Counted from the stretch's first letter, positions 36,198 through 46,191 are shown. The stretch: 64,000 bases of DNA from Pseudomonas mendocina (GCA_037482215.1 CP148074.1:2790001-2854000), one strand, 5' to 3'. Notes: generated by a model from the sequence alone, not told the origin. A program made the numbers and translations.

Positions 36198-37214
36198 AGC
36201 CTTGCAAACACTGCTATTAGTTGATGATGAAACAGCCAATTTGCAAGTCTTGCGGCATACCTTGCAAAAGGACTACCGCCTGCTGTTCGCTAAAGATGGA
36301 CCTACAGCACTGGAAGTTATTAATAAAGACCGGCCGGACCTGATCCTTCTCGACATTATGATGCCGGGAATGTCTGGTTATGAGGTTTGCCAAAAACTTA
36401 AAGCAAACCCGGCAACAGCTAATATTCCAGTAATATTCGTCACTGCGCTGTCGGAATCCAGTAATGAGGAAATGGGGCTGTCTATAGGAGCGGTCGACTA
36501 CATTGGAAAACCCTTTAACCCCTCCATTGTGCGGGCGCGGGTGAGTACCCATCTGTCATTGGTGAGCACCCAAGAACTTCTTAATACCCGCCTGCAGGTC
36601 GTTCAATGCCTCGGCGCCGCTGCAGAGTACAAGGACAACGAAACCGGCTTGCACGTTATTCGTATGAGCCACTACAGCCAGATCATTGCTTTAGCCTGCG
36701 GATACAGTGAGCATGCCGCAGAAGAGCTACTGCACGCAGCACCGATGCACGACGTGGGAAAAATCGGCATTCCCGATGCAATTTTGCAGAAACCTGGCCG
36801 GCTTAACCCTGATGAATGGGCAATCATGAGCCAACATCCAACCATAGGCGCAAAGATCATTGGTCATCATGACCACGGGCTTCTACACACAGCCGCCAGT
36901 ATTGCCCAGCACCATCACGAAAAGTGGGACGGCAGGGTTACCCCAATCGCTTGAAAGGCGAGAAAATTCCTCACGTGGCGCGTATCGTTGCTCTGGCTGA
37001 TGTGTTCGACGCTCTGACCAGTGTTCGCCCCTACAAGCGAGCTTGGTCAATTGAGGACGCTATTGAATTCATAAAAAAACAAAGCGGTGTACACTTTGAC
37101 CCTGACCTAGTCAGAGTATTTATTCAGTGCCTACCTGAAATACTCAGCATACAAAGCCGCTGGGCAGATTATGTTGAAAATTCAGCAACGAAACATCCTC
37201 AAAGTTTTGCTTGA
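36181..37214 (+). pseudogene. HD-GYP response regulator frameshifted inside the GYP motif
   Basis: RpfG-like regulator that would degrade cyclic di-GMP. The first frame (257 codons to 36954) has a receiver with phospho-Asp in LILLDIMMPG and the HD part (HDVGKIGIPDAIL, HHHEKWDGR), then reads VTPIA and stops. The expected continuation GYPNRLKGEKIPHVARIVAL is present in the next frame from about 36930 to 37214. Restoring one G in the GGG run at 36935-36937 (AGGGTTACC to AGGGGTTACC) rebuilds DGRGYPN and a normal full-length protein. It is therefore either a one-base deletion mutant, a phase-variable tract or a sequencing error. As written, the phosphodiesterase would lack the GYP residues and the last third of the domain. 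Confidence 0.88.
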
Positions 37215-37357
37215 GGGTTAACTACTAACATTATACTTCACACACAGAGCCAACTAAATAAAACCAGCCAAAGCTTCTTATCCAGCCTTGAGCAAGCGAA
37301 AACCTAATTCACGCAATAATTTTAGACACGTCACTATCAAAATAGTTTGAAAAACAA

Positions 37358-37789
37358 TTAGTTTTCGGTAACCGGCCCAATTTCATTAGAGTATTTAGTA
37401 TCTCCTTGAAATGGATCTGTAATATCTGGAGAAGTAGATATTGACACCCGAACTGATAGCATCTTACCTATATCCTCTGCCGTAGGCCTGTATTCCGCAG
37501 CAATTATATCTATGCCGTTTCCTGTGGCCCCAGGAATCGGCTCACCATCACGCAACCATTGAAGATGCATGGTATAGGCATCACCATCCAGATCCCTGGC
37601 AGTAATTGAATAATGTCTGATCTTATCACCGACCTTTGGAACCCTACCCTTCTCAGTATAATTAAACACACCAAGGCTGTTTGTTATCTCAGGTTTTCTT
37701 CCTTTAACCGTCTCGGTTCTCTCGACAAGCTCAGCATGAAGCTGAGTGCTCAGTAAAATCGCACCAATGAGTAATCCCATCTTTTTCAT
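37358..37789 (-). CDS. exported Ig-like domain protein
   Basis: 143-aa protein with a Sec signal peptide (MKKMGLLIGAILLSTQLHA). The mature part ends in one Ig-like module of the type found in bacterial adhesins: LQWLRDGEPIPGATG, then YRPTAEDIGKMLSVRVSI. There is no anchor, so it is probably periplasmic or secreted. Composition is AT-richer than the neighbours. Stands alone; function unknown. Confidence 0.72.
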   Translation of the reverse strand: MKKMGLLIGAILLSTQLHAELVERTETVKGRKPEITNSLGVFNYTEKGRVPKVGDKIRHYSITARDLDGDAYTMHLQWLRDGEPIPGATGNGIDIIAAEYRPTAEDIGKMLSVRVSISTSPDITDPFQGDTKYSNEIGPVTEN

Positions 37790-38295
37790 GACACTTACCT
37801 CTTATAGCTTAATTGCTAATTCACAGTCACATAGCAGTTAGATCTATACAATAGAAAAGGCAGTTAATACATTAACCACACCACAAGCGTTTTCATCAAA
37901 AAAACCTGAGTGGCATCTCGTTCGCCCATCCGTAGTAAATCAGGATTAACAAGACAGCTAAAACGCACAAACTTAGTGAACATCTACATACGTCGCCAAG
38001 GCAGACATATCAGGAAAATGAACATCAGCCCAACTCTCTTTTATTTTTCCCCACAAAACTAAAAAAATGAGTCAGCCACTTCTGGTAGGGGCGTAAGAAT
38101 TCCCCTAAGTCTGAGCTTAAAGTGCCAGCCCAGGGTTACCACTTGCGTCAAACAATTGCTCGACCAGCTATTTCACGCTCTGCATTAATCGACTGAATCA
38201 ATCGTCCCACCTGACTATCGGAGCAAGAATCGCGGCACAACCGTGCTGTACTACACCGCACACATGGCAGCTGCAATTTATTAGAGGGACCACGT
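37790..38295. other. 506-bp intergenic region
   Basis: Between the divergent Ig-like and ClpP-like genes. AT-rich on the left, normal near the ClpP-like start. I see nothing specific in it. Confidence 0.35.
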
Positions 38296-38889
38296 ATGCG
38301 CTTATCCGAAGACAACGGGTACACCCCCGATAACACCTCGCTTAGCCGAACATTGCTAGACAGTGCGATCGCTGCACGGAAGATTTTCATCACCGGCGAA
38401 ATCAACCACAAAATGGCTACAACAGCCGTTCAGCAATTACACGCCCTCGCCCACCTCAGCGATGAGCCAATCATGGTGTTTATCAGTTCACCTGGAGGCC
38501 AAGTTGAATCCGGCGACATGATTTACGACGCCATCCGATTCATAAGCCCTAAAGTCATCACCATCGGTTCTGGCTGGGTAGCCAGCGCTGGATCGCTCAT
38601 TTATGTGGCTGCAGAAAAAGAGAACCGCTACTCACTGCCCAATACGCGCTTCCTGTTGCATCAGCCTTCAGGTGGGTTTCAGGGCCGGGCCATGGAGGCG
38701 GAAATCTATGCGAGAGAAATCATCTGGATGCGAGACCGGCTCAATCGCATTTTTGCTGACGCCACCGGCCAGCCCGTTGAAAAGATTGCCGCCGATACCG
38801 AAACGGACTTCTGGCTCAGTGCTGAAGAAGCTGCCACATACGGTTTGGTACATCAGGTCATCACCCGCGAATCCGAGATCATCAAATAG
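38296..38889 (+). CDS. ClpP-like ATP-dependent protease proteolytic subunit (paralog)
   Basis: 197-aa serine peptidase of the ClpP family. The catalytic Ser97 is in GSGWVASAGSLI, which replaces the usual GQAASMGA, and His122 is in FLLHQPSGGF. The Asp is probably in DTETDFWLSAEEA. The N-terminus lacks the standard ClpP propeptide and axial-loop text, so this is a second, non-housekeeping ClpP. A strong RBS (AGAGGGACC) precedes the ATG. There is no Clp ATPase gene nearby. A hairpin follows the gene. Confidence 0.86.
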   Translation: MRLSEDNGYTPDNTSLSRTLLDSAIAARKIFITGEINHKMATTAVQQLHALAHLSDEPIMVFISSPGGQVESGDMIYDAIRFISPKVITIGSGWVASAGSLIYVAAEKENRYSLPNTRFLLHQPSGGFQGRAMEAEIYAREIIWMRDRLNRIFADATGQPVEKIAADTETDFWLSAEEAATYGLVHQVITRESEIIK

Positions 38890-38910
38890 CGCGTACAGGC
38901 TCTAAAACAA

Positions 38911-38936
38911 CAATGGCCGGCAAATGCCGGCCATTG
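38911..38936. terminator. bidirectional hairpin between convergent genes
   Basis: CAATGGCCGGC AAAT GCCGGCCATTG, a perfect 11-bp stem between the ClpP-like and quinoprotein genes. Confidence 0.7.
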
Positions 38937-38960
38937 TCTTAGCGCTTAAACCTCAGCTTA

Positions 38961-40736
38961 TTACTTCTTGGCTACGAGGTCTTTCGGCAGCTTGAAGGTC
39001 CAGAGCATGCCGCCCTGGTTGAAGTTCTTCACACGCTTGGCCACTTCGCCGCCCCACAGCGGTACCGCACCACCCCAACCGGAAAGAACGGAGACATATT
39101 GCTCGCCGTCCATTTCCCAGGTCACAGGCGAACCCAGTACGCCGGAGCCAGTCTGGAACTCCCACACTTTCTCACCCGTTTTGGCGTTGAAAGCCATCAG
39201 GTAGCCTTCCGGGTTACCGGTGAAGACCAGGTTACCTTTAGTGGTCAGCACACCGCCCCACAGCGGCGCGTTGTTTTTCACGCGCCAGGCTTCTTTACCG
39301 GTTTTCGGGTCGATCGCGCGCAGTACGCCGATGTATTCCTCGTTAAGCGGCTTGATGGTGAAGCCAGCACCCAGGTAGGCAGCACCTTTTTTATAGGCGA
39401 TGTCTTCGTTCCAGATGTCCATGCCCCATTCGTTGGACGGTACATAGAACAGACCGGTGTCTTGGCTATATGCCATTGGCATCCAGTTTTTCGCGCCCAG
39501 GAATGCTGGAGCCGCGAATACGCTGGTACCTTTTTCGGCGGCGCTCGGTGAGCCTGGACGGTTCTCGTCAACGTAGATCGGGCGACCGTTCTTATCCAGG
39601 CCTTTGGCCCAAGTGATCTTGTCTACGAACGGGAAGCCACGGATGAACTTACCGTTGGTGCGGTCCAGCACGTAGAAGAAACCGTTACGGTCAGCAGTAG
39701 CTGCTGCCTTGATGGTTTTGCCACCTTCCTGATAGTTGAAGGAAACCAGTTCGTTTACGCCGTCGAAGTCCCAGCCATCATGCGGGGTGGTCTGGAAGTG
39801 CCACTTGATGGTGCCATCTTCAGGGTTCAACGCCAGACGTGATGAGGAGTAGAGGTTGTCACCAGGGCGCAGGTGGGAGTTCCACGGAGCCGGGTTACCC
39901 GTACCGAAGAACAGCAGATTGGTTTCTGCGTCGTAATAACCCCCGAGCCATGGAGCGGCACCGCCGGTCTTCCACAAATCACCTGGCCAGGTTTTACCGG
40001 CTTCACCACCGCTGATGCCGTTTTCTACAGCTTTACCGTCTTTGTAGACATAGCCCATGTGGCCTTCAACGGTCGGACGGCTCCACAGCAGCTCGCCGTT
40101 TTTAGGGTCATAAGCTTCGATCTTACCGACCACACCAAACTCACCACCGGAAACGCCAGTGATCAGACGGCCATTCACCACCAGCGGAGCGGCAGTGATG
40201 GAATAACCGGCTTTATGGTCGGCTACGTTTTTACGCCATACCACCTTACCGGTGTCTTTATTCAGGGCGACCAATTTGGCGTCCAGGGTACCGAAGATCA
40301 CCAGATCACCGTACAGCGCGACACCACGGTTGATCACGTCGCAGCAAGGGCGGATATCGTCCGGCAGACGTGCATCGTATTGCCACAGTTCACGGCCAGT
40401 GCGTGCATCAACAGCAAATACGCGGGAGTAAGACGCGGTCACGTACATCACGCCGTCTTTGATCAGCGGCTGAGCTTGCTGACCACGTTGTTTTTCACCA
40501 CCGAACGACAAAGCCCACACCGGACGCAGCTCTTTGACGTTATCAGTGTTCAGGGTTGCCAATGGGCTGTAGCGCTGCCCTTCGAGACCCAGGCCGTTGG
40601 TGACGATCTGGTGAGTGGTTTTGCCATCTTCAAGAATTTCCTTGTCAGTGACCGCCCAGCTTGGGGCAGCACCGGCAAGCATGGCAGCACATAAGGCACT
40701 GAGAAGGAAGGGTTTGCGAAGACCGGTGTGTTTCAT
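38961..40736 (-). CDS. pedH: lanthanide-type PQQ-dependent alcohol dehydrogenase (PedH-like)
   Basis: 591-aa periplasmic quinoprotein that oxidises ethanol and other alcohols and passes electrons to a c-type cytochrome. The signal peptide is [10 protein letters not shown] through PSWA. The adjacent disulfide is Cys131-Cys132 ([10 protein letters not shown]), metal ligands include Glu199 (GGEFG) and Asn281 (TGNPAPW), and the catalytic base is Asp323 in [10 protein letters not shown]. Asp325, two residues later, is the extra ligand diagnostic of lanthanide-dependent XoxF/PedH enzymes. The ATG at 40736 has GAGG eight bases upstream; the longer open frame to 40823 only adds non-signal sequence. 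A shared 18-bp dyad lies 109 bases upstream. Confidence 0.93.
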   Translation of the reverse strand: MKHTGLRKPFLLSALCAAMLAGAAPSWAVTDKEILEDGKTTHQIVTNGLGLEGQRYSPLATLNTDNVKELRPVWALSFGGEKQRGQQAQPLIKDGVMYVTASYSRVFAVDARTGRELWQYDARLPDDIRPCCDVINRGVALYGDLVIFGTLDAKLVALNKDTGKVVWRKNVADHKAGYSITAAPLVVNGRLITGVSGGEFGVVGKIEAYDPKNGELLWSRPTVEGHMGYVYKDGKAVENGISGGEAGKTWPGDLWKTGGAAPWLGGYYDAETNLLFFGTGNPAPWNSHLRPGDNLYSSSRLALNPEDGTIKWHFQTTPHDGWDFDGVNELVSFNYQEGGKTIKAAATADRNGFFYVLDRTNGKFIRGFPFVDKITWAKGLDKNGRPIYVDENRPGSPSAAEKGTSVFAAPAFLGAKNWMPMAYSQDTGLFYVPSNEWGMDIWNEDIAYKKGAAYLGAGFTIKPLNEEYIGVLRAIDPKTGKEAWRVKNNAPLWGGVLTTKGNLVFTGNPEGYLMAFNAKTGEKVWEFQTGSGVLGSPVTWEMDGEQYVSVLSGWGGAVPLWGGEVAKRVKNFNQGGMLWTFKLPKDLVAKK

Positions 40737-40844
40737 TGCGGCTACCTCTGCGGGTTCATTGTTATCACCGGGAATTTTTCCCGATCTGCCGCAGATTCTT
40801 GTGTTACTGCGCGCACGCAACAATTGGACGCAGTGTCGATTTAA

Positions 40845-40862
40845 CTACTCCCTTGGTAGCAA
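40845..40862. promoter_or_regulatory. alcohol-oxidation dyad upstream of pedH
   Basis: CTACTCCCTTGGTAGCAA differs from the site at 50243-50260 only in its last two bases. It is an inverted repeat CTACTnCC / GGnAG, suited to a dimeric regulator. Confidence 0.7.
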
Positions 40863-41016
40863 TACCTGGCCGCAAGCCACGATTGGCGCACCTTTGCTCA
40901 ACCCCATCGAAGCCTCAATGCGCTGTCAGCATTCATCGCAACCGTCACAGCCCTGTTACGTTGCCTGATTAGAGTGAACTGGATGCACTCTTTTGGACAC
41001 AACAGGAATTCAACGC

Positions 41017-43164
41017 ATGCCTGATTATTCCCGTAGGGACGTTCTCCGCGCTGCGGCCATCGGATCGGCTATCACCCTATTGCCCGCCTCCATCCGCAAA
41101 GCCCTCGCCATCCCCGCCTATAACCAGACCGGTACCATCAACGACGTACACCATGTGGTGATCCTTATGCAGGATAACCGCGCGTTTGATCACTACTTCG
41201 GCACCCTGCCGGGTGTACGTGGCTTCAGTGATCGATTCACCATTCCGCTTCCCAATGGCCGCCAGGTCTGGGAGCAGCAAGGCAGCAACCGCATCGTCAT
41301 GCCGTACCACCTCAACAGCCAACAGGGCAATGCGCAGCGGGTTAACGGCACACCGCGCACCTGGAGGGATGAACAACAAGCTTGGGACAACGGCCACATG
41401 GACAAGTGGCCGACGTACAAGACATCGACCTCGATGGGCTACTACCGGGAGCAAGAACTGCCCTTCCAGTTTGCGCTGGCTAATGCCTTTACTGTGTGCG
41501 ACGCCTACCACTGCTCCATTCATGCAGGCACCCTGCCCAACCGTTTATTCCACTGGACGGGATCTAACGGTGCTTCAGCTGCGGGCGTCGGCGTAGTCAT
41601 CAATGAATGGGACAGCACCGGCCCGGCCACTATCGGTTACCAATGGAAGACCTACCCAGAACGCCTGCAAGAAAACGGCGTGAGTTGGAAGGTGTACCAG
41701 TACCTGCCAGATAACTTCACCGACAACCCGTTGGCGGGCTTCCGCACCTACCGTGCAGCCAGCATCAAGGTCGGCAACCCAGCGCAACCGGGCTCCAGCT
41801 TTACCGATTACGTGCCCTACCGCGAAGAGCACGAACAGATCGCTCCGCTTTATAAAGGCAACGGCAACACCCTGCCAGCGGCCAACAACAATGACCTGGA
41901 AGGCATGCTCGCAGGTTTTCGTAACGACATTCGTAACGGCAAGCTGCCACAAGTCAGCTGGCTGGTGGCGCCAGCGGCCTACTCCGAGCATCCTGGCCCA
42001 TCCAGCCCAGTACAAGGCGGCTGGTTCACCCAAGAAGTGCTCAACGCCCTGACAGAAAACCCAGAGGTCTGGAGCAAAACGGTCTTTATCGTCAATTACG
42101 ATGAGAACGACGGATTCTTCGATCACATTCCCACGCCCTCGCCACCCTCGGTCAATCCCGATGGAACACTGGCAGGCCAGTCAACCGTACCGTTTGAGGA
42201 CGAGCTGTTTAACCACCCGGCACCACCGGGCACCCGCAACCAACCCAAACCGGACGGTCGCCCCTACGGCCTCGGGCCACGGGTACCCATGTTGATTCTG
42301 TCGCCTTGGAGCCGGGGTGGCTGGGTCAACTCACAGGTATTCGATCACACCTCTGTGCTGCAATTTCTGGAGCGACGCTTTGGCGTGCAAGAGCCCAACA
42401 TCAGCGCCTGGCGGCGTGCAGTCAGTGGCGATTTGACCAGCGCCTTCAATTTTGTCGACCCCAACAATGAGCCGCTGCCTCACCTGCAAACCACCACTCG
42501 CAGCGCAGCAGACAACCTGCGCAAACAGCAGCAGGCACTGCCACAAGTGCCCGTGCCGCCAGCCAATTCGCAGCAGGTTCCATCACAAAAGAAAGTCGCG
42601 CGGCCCTCTCGCGCCTTACCCTACCGCCTGAATGTGCGCAGCGACGCCAGTCCGCAACAGCAACGGCTGACCCTGAGCCTGATAAACGCAGGCACGCAAG
42701 GCGTGGTGTTCCACCTTTACAACAAGCTCAACCTGAAAGAGATACCGCAGCGCTACACCGTCGAAGCGGGCTTATCACTGCAAGACAGCTGGGCAACCAC
42801 AAGCGACTACCACCTGTGGTTACTCGGCCCTAACGGCTTTCACCGCGAGCTGCGTGGCACCGTTAAAAAGCAACAGCCTGAAGTTGAGATGATCTCAGGC
42901 CCCGGCCGACTGCACCTGCTGCTCAGCAACCCCACCCAATCGCCTTTGGAACTCACCATCGAGCGATGCCCTTACAGCGGAGAAGGCCCTTGGAAAATCA
43001 AACTGGCCGCTAAAAGCCTGCATGAGCAGACCTTTAATGTGCAGGCCAGTGGCGGCTGGTACGACCTCACCGTGCAAGGCCCCGAGCAGTGGCTACGCCG
43101 CTTTGCCGGGCGCCTTGAGAGCGGCGAACACAGCATCAGCGACCCATTGATGGGTAAAGATTAA
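41017..43164 (+). CDS. Tat-exported phosphocholine-type phospholipase C
   Basis: 715-aa phosphoesterase of the PlcH/PlcN family, which releases phosphocholine or related head groups from phospholipids. The Tat signal is YSRRDVLRAAAIGSAITLLP. The catalytic domain (about 35-480) opens with VVILMQDNRAFDHYFGTLPG and includes YDENDGFFDHIP and PRVPMLILSPWSRGGW. Residues about 500-715 hold the two beta-rich C-terminal repeats of the family (RLNVRSDASPQQQRLTLSL and LLLSNPTQSPLELTIE). I start at the ATG at 41017, with AGGA nine bases upstream, rather than the TTG at 40993. Divergent from the PedH-like gene; no PlcR chaperone gene follows. Confidence 0.9.
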   Translation: MPDYSRRDVLRAAAIGSAITLLPASIRKALAIPAYNQTGTINDVHHVVILMQDNRAFDHYFGTLPGVRGFSDRFTIPLPNGRQVWEQQGSNRIVMPYHLNSQQGNAQRVNGTPRTWRDEQQAWDNGHMDKWPTYKTSTSMGYYREQELPFQFALANAFTVCDAYHCSIHAGTLPNRLFHWTGSNGASAAGVGVVINEWDSTGPATIGYQWKTYPERLQENGVSWKVYQYLPDNFTDNPLAGFRTYRAASIKVGNPAQPGSSFTDYVPYREEHEQIAPLYKGNGNTLPAANNNDLEGMLAGFRNDIRNGKLPQVSWLVAPAAYSEHPGPSSPVQGGWFTQEVLNALTENPEVWSKTVFIVNYDENDGFFDHIPTPSPPSVNPDGTLAGQSTVPFEDELFNHPAPPGTRNQPKPDGRPYGLGPRVPMLILSPWSRGGWVNSQVFDHTSVLQFLERRFGVQEPNISAWRRAVSGDLTSAFNFVDPNNEPLPHLQTTTRSAADNLRKQQQALPQVPVPPANSQQVPSQKKVARPSRALPYRLNVRSDASPQQQRLTLSLINAGTQGVVFHLYNKLNLKEIPQRYTVEAGLSLQDSWATTSDYHLWLLGPNGFHRELRGTVKKQQPEVEMISGPGRLHLLLSNPTQSPLELTIERCPYSGEGPWKIKLAAKSLHEQTFNVQASGGWYDLTVQGPEQWLRRFAGRLESGEHSISDPLMGKD

Positions 43165-43348
43165 GGCTGCAAACGGTGTGCATGGTGACTATGCCATGCA
43201 CACCACACCACCTAGATTTCACATAGCCATCATCCTAGCCAAACACTCCAGTGCAGCGACTTAAGTCCTAACCCGGTGCCCTTAAAAGAGCATTCGCAAG
43301 CCAAAGCCTCAGGTTTACAACCCAGACTCCACAACAAGGAGTCCAAAC

Positions 43349-44587
43349 ATGGGTCGAGCCACACTGATCGGCTATCTTTTACTGTCCTGCCTGATTGGCA
43401 ATAGCTACGCCGAAAACATCAAGATCGGCCTTAACTATCCCCGCACAGGCAATTACAAAGACGAAGGGTTAGAACTGCGACGCGGTGCTCTACTCGCCGT
43501 GGATGAAATCAACAAAACCGGCGGTGTACTCGGTAAGCCGCTGGAACTGCTCAGCCGCAACACCAGCTCACAAGCCAGAAAAGCCGCCATTAACGTTGAT
43601 TACTTTGCGCAACAAGGCGCGCACATGGTCTTTGGCGGTGCGACCAGTGAAGAAGCCATCGCCGCCGGGCAAAAGGCCCGGGAAAAAGGCCTGCTCTACT
43701 TCGCCACCCTCAGTTACGCCAATGATGTAACCGGCCAGCACGGCCACCGCTACCTGTTCCGCGAATCCAACAGTGCCTGGATGAGCGCCAAAGTGCTCAG
43801 CGAATACCTGTCTTGGCACATGCCACGCATGCGCTACCACTACATCATCGTCGACGATGCCTGGGGCCGCAGCATGGAAAACACCCTGCGCCTGACCACA
43901 GGCTCCACCGACCGCGCCCGCCATGGCCGCAGCGCCCTGCCCACTGGCGTAGTCAAACACAACCAATACCAAGCCGCGCTGGATAAAGCCGCCAACAGCA
44001 ACGCCGATATCCTCGTGCTCGTCCTGCTAGGTGACAACCTGCAACGCAGCATGAGCTTGGTGCACAGCATGGGCCTGAAGAAGCGCATGCAGATCATCGT
44101 GCCCAACCTCACTAAAAGCGTGGTGCAAAAAGCCGGGCCCTTGGTGATGGAGGACGTAATCGGCACCGAAGCTTGGACCTGGAACCTGCCCGAACAAGAC
44201 AACATCGAAACCGGCAAACAGTTCGTTGCCCGCTTTATCAAAGAACACAAGGAATACCCCGGCAGCACCAGCGCCTCCGCCTACTCCATCGTCAAACAGT
44301 GGGCCGATGCCGTGCAGCGAACAAACAGCCTGGACAGCGAGCAGGTGATCAAAGCCCTGGAAGACCACAGCTACAGCCTGCTCAAAGACACCCAAACCTG
44401 GCGCGCCTTCGACCACCAAAACGTGCAAAGCATCTACGCCGTGCGCGTGCGCAAACGGGACGAAATCATGAAAGACCCGTACAAACAGCACTACTTCGAC
44501 ATCATCCACCGCATGGACGGTGAACAAGCCGCCCCTACTGAAGATGACTGGCAGCAAGAGCGAGGTGAGGCGTTGCAGCTGGAATAA
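43349..44587 (+). CDS. branched-chain-type ABC transporter substrate-binding protein
   Basis: 412-aa periplasmic-binding-fold protein of the LivK/urea-binding type. It has a signal peptide (LIGYLLLSCLIGNSYA), IKIGLNYPRTGNYKDEGLEL at the start of the mature part and VFGGATSEEAIAA. AAGGAG precedes the ATG. There are no permease or ATPase genes beside it, so it may be an orphan binding or sensor protein. Its position in the quinoprotein region suggests a link to alcohol or amine metabolism, but nothing in the sequence proves this. Confidence 0.82.
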   Translation: MGRATLIGYLLLSCLIGNSYAENIKIGLNYPRTGNYKDEGLELRRGALLAVDEINKTGGVLGKPLELLSRNTSSQARKAAINVDYFAQQGAHMVFGGATSEEAIAAGQKAREKGLLYFATLSYANDVTGQHGHRYLFRESNSAWMSAKVLSEYLSWHMPRMRYHYIIVDDAWGRSMENTLRLTTGSTDRARHGRSALPTGVVKHNQYQAALDKAANSNADILVLVLLGDNLQRSMSLVHSMGLKKRMQIIVPNLTKSVVQKAGPLVMEDVIGTEAWTWNLPEQDNIETGKQFVARFIKEHKEYPGSTSASAYSIVKQWADAVQRTNSLDSEQVIKALEDHSYSLLKDTQTWRAFDHQNVQSIYAVRVRKRDEIMKDPYKQHYFDIIHRMDGEQAAPTEDDWQQERGEALQLE

Positions 44588-44599
44588 ACACCTCGGCCG

Positions 44600-44630
44600 T
44601 AGCCTGGATTAGCCGCAGGCGTAATCCGGG
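44600..44630. repeat. REP-like hairpin GCCTGGATTAGCCGCAGGCG type
   Basis: CCTGGATTAGCCGCAGGCGT closes with AATCCGGG. It is a common intergenic palindrome in pseudomonads. Confidence 0.6.
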
Positions 44631-44680
44631 TTTCGCTGGCACCGTCACCGCCGCGGGTATAAGCAGTAGCCTCCAAAATC

Positions 44681-44788
44681 ATTCACGGCTAAAGCCGTTC
44701 CCACAGGGGCGGCAACTGTAGGAGCAGCTTTAGCCGCGAATGCTCACCACCACAAATCCCCTCTAGGAGTTGCTTCAGCCGCGAATAA
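44681..44788. repeat. cluster of three REP sequences
   Basis: CACGGCTAAAGCCGTTCCCA, TAGGAGCAGCTTTAGCCGCG and TAGGAGTTGCTTCAGCCGCG in alternating orientation. It is the same family as at 8013-8071. Confidence 0.75.
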
Positions 44789-44793
44789 CCCTT

Positions 44794-45057
44794 TTACAGC
44801 TCACGCAATAACTCCAACTGCCGCTCTAGCTGCGCCACATGAGCCTTTTCTGCGCGCAGCCCGGCACTGAGTTCTTGCACCTGTATTTCCAACTGGTCAC
44901 GTTGCTCACGCAGGTGTAGCAGTCTCGCCAGGCAATCCGCGCAGGTGCTTTGCAGATCACGGCGCAAATACAGCTGCCATAAGGCTCCCAGTGCTGCCGC
45001 GAAAGCCACCAGCGCACTGCCGCCCACCACACACCAGATCAGCCAGATTGCGTTCAC
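44794..45057 (-). CDS. small membrane-anchored coiled-coil protein
   Basis: 87 aa from a GTG at 45057 (or 108 aa from an ATG at 45120). One N-terminal membrane helix (AIWLIWCVVGGSALVAFAAA) is followed by a CADC pair and a long charged helix, HLREQRDQLEIQVQELSAGL onward, with heptad leucines. It probably sits in the inner membrane with the coiled coil in the cytosol. Divergent from the WYL regulator gene, whose operator-like palindrome lies between the two starts. Unknown function. Confidence 0.6.
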   Translation of the reverse strand: MNAIWLIWCVVGGSALVAFAAALGALWQLYLRRDLQSTCADCLARLLHLREQRDQLEIQVQELSAGLRAEKAHVAQLERQLELLREL

Positions 45058-45128
45058 CTTGATGCCACCCCGCACAGCCTTGAATGATGGCCGCAAGATA
45101 TGTAGCGTTACGCGACACATCCAGAGTG

Positions 45129-45146
45129 TTTACGTGTACAGGTAAA
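45129..45146. promoter_or_regulatory. 18-bp palindrome upstream of the WYL regulator
   Basis: TTTACGTGTACAGGTAAA is its own reverse complement except at one base pair. It lies 24 bases before the WYL start and in the divergent promoter region, as expected for an autoregulatory operator. Confidence 0.6.
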
Positions 45147-45169
45147 GTTTTCGAACAGATGGAGGGATG

Positions 45170-46045
45170 ATGAAGCGTCAACAGACTATCGAATCCGTGC
45201 GCTGGGATCTGGCGCTGCGTTATCGCCTGATCGAAACCGTGGCCTGGTGGGAGGGCCGCCTGACCACAACACACCTGATGCAGAGCTTTGGTATCAGCCG
45301 TCAGCAGGCATCCAAAGACATCAATACCTACATCAACGAACACGCGCCGAAGAACCTGGAATACGACAAGTTCCTCAAGGGTTACGTCCCCAGCAAGCAC
45401 TTCACCCCGCTGTTTATCGACGACAGTGCCAGCGCGTATCTGCACCTGCTCAACCAGAATCAGGAACGCGCGCCGCATATTGAGGGCTTGGCGCTGGCCT
45501 ACGCGCACACTGAGGTGCTGCGCGTGCCCGACCGCACCATCAAGCCTGAAGTACTGCGCCCGCTGCTTAAGGCCTGCCGGGAGGGGTTACGGCTGGAGTG
45601 TGAGTACGTGTCGTTTAACACACCGGATGGGGAAACCCGCCTGATTGTGCCGCACACCCTGATCTATTCAGGCATGCGCTGGCATGTGCGGGCGTATTGC
45701 GAGAAGAATCGGGACTACCGCGACTTTGTCCTGAGCCGCTTCCGGGGCGTGCCTGATTTGATGGAAGGCAGCAGCGAGCATACCCGCGAGCTGGATGATG
45801 ACTGGAACACCCAAGCTACGGTGATCATCGAGCCGGACTCACGGCTCAAGCCTGAGCAACGACAGATTATTGAGGCGGATTACGGCATGGCGGACGGCCA
45901 GTTGCGCATCGAAAGCCGGGGTGCGCTGGTGCAATACGTATTGCAGCGCTACCAGCTGGACCCGACCAAGATTCACGCCAAGGCCACCGCGCAGCAGATT
46001 GTGGTGGCCAATCTGGATGAGATCCAGCGCTGGTTGTATCAGTAG
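45170..46045 (+). CDS. WYL-domain transcriptional regulator, BrxR/CapW-like
   Basis: 291-aa regulator with an N-terminal winged helix (RYRLIETVAWWEGRLTTTHL then FGISRQQASKDINTYI), a middle WYL domain at about 115-205 (YSGMRWHVRAYCEKNRDYRDFVLSRF) and a C-terminal WCX-like domain. This layout and the N-terminal text match the BrxR/CapW group, dimeric repressors often found beside BREX, CBASS and other phage-defence genes and relieved by a bound ligand. No such defence operon is in this window. The second of two adjacent ATGs fits the GGAGG better. Likely targets are the divergent coiled-coil gene and the small membrane ORF just downstream. Confidence 0.84.
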   Translation: MKRQQTIESVRWDLALRYRLIETVAWWEGRLTTTHLMQSFGISRQQASKDINTYINEHAPKNLEYDKFLKGYVPSKHFTPLFIDDSASAYLHLLNQNQERAPHIEGLALAYAHTEVLRVPDRTIKPEVLRPLLKACREGLRLECEYVSFNTPDGETRLIVPHTLIYSGMRWHVRAYCEKNRDYRDFVLSRFRGVPDLMEGSSEHTRELDDDWNTQATVIIEPDSRLKPEQRQIIEADYGMADGQLRIESRGALVQYVLQRYQLDPTKIHAKATAQQIVVANLDEIQRWLYQ

Positions 46046-46140
46046 CACCTGCCGCCGTAAGCCAGACGCGCCAGCAAGAGAAAAACCGGCAGCAAGGTGA
46101 CAAGCAGAACGAGGTGGTTGGATAACAGCAGCATATTCAT
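46039..46140 (-). CDS. 33-aa hydrophobic small protein
   Basis: A short frame with an excellent ribosome site: GGGAGG seven bases before the ATG. The peptide begins MNMLLLSNHLVLLVTLLPVF and ends LARLAYGGRCY, a single membrane helix with a short polar tail. It overlaps the end of the WYL gene convergently by seven bases. The upstream region has a 39-bp dyad with a GTAAA half like the WYL operator, so it may be WYL-controlled. Its size and character recall type I toxin-like or regulatory membrane peptides, but no antisense RNA can be shown. Confidence 0.5.
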   Translation of the reverse strand: MNMLLLSNHLVLLVTLLPVFLLLARLAYGGRCY

Positions 46141-46191
46141 GGTGGTGCCTCCCGTGGTTGATGGCGCCACCTTAACCAGCCTCAGGGCGCT

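Noticed and set aside
45170..46045. BREX or CBASS system next to the BrxR-like regulator
   Set aside because: No brx, cyclase or effector genes occur on either side within the window; only small membrane proteins and alcohol-oxidation genes.
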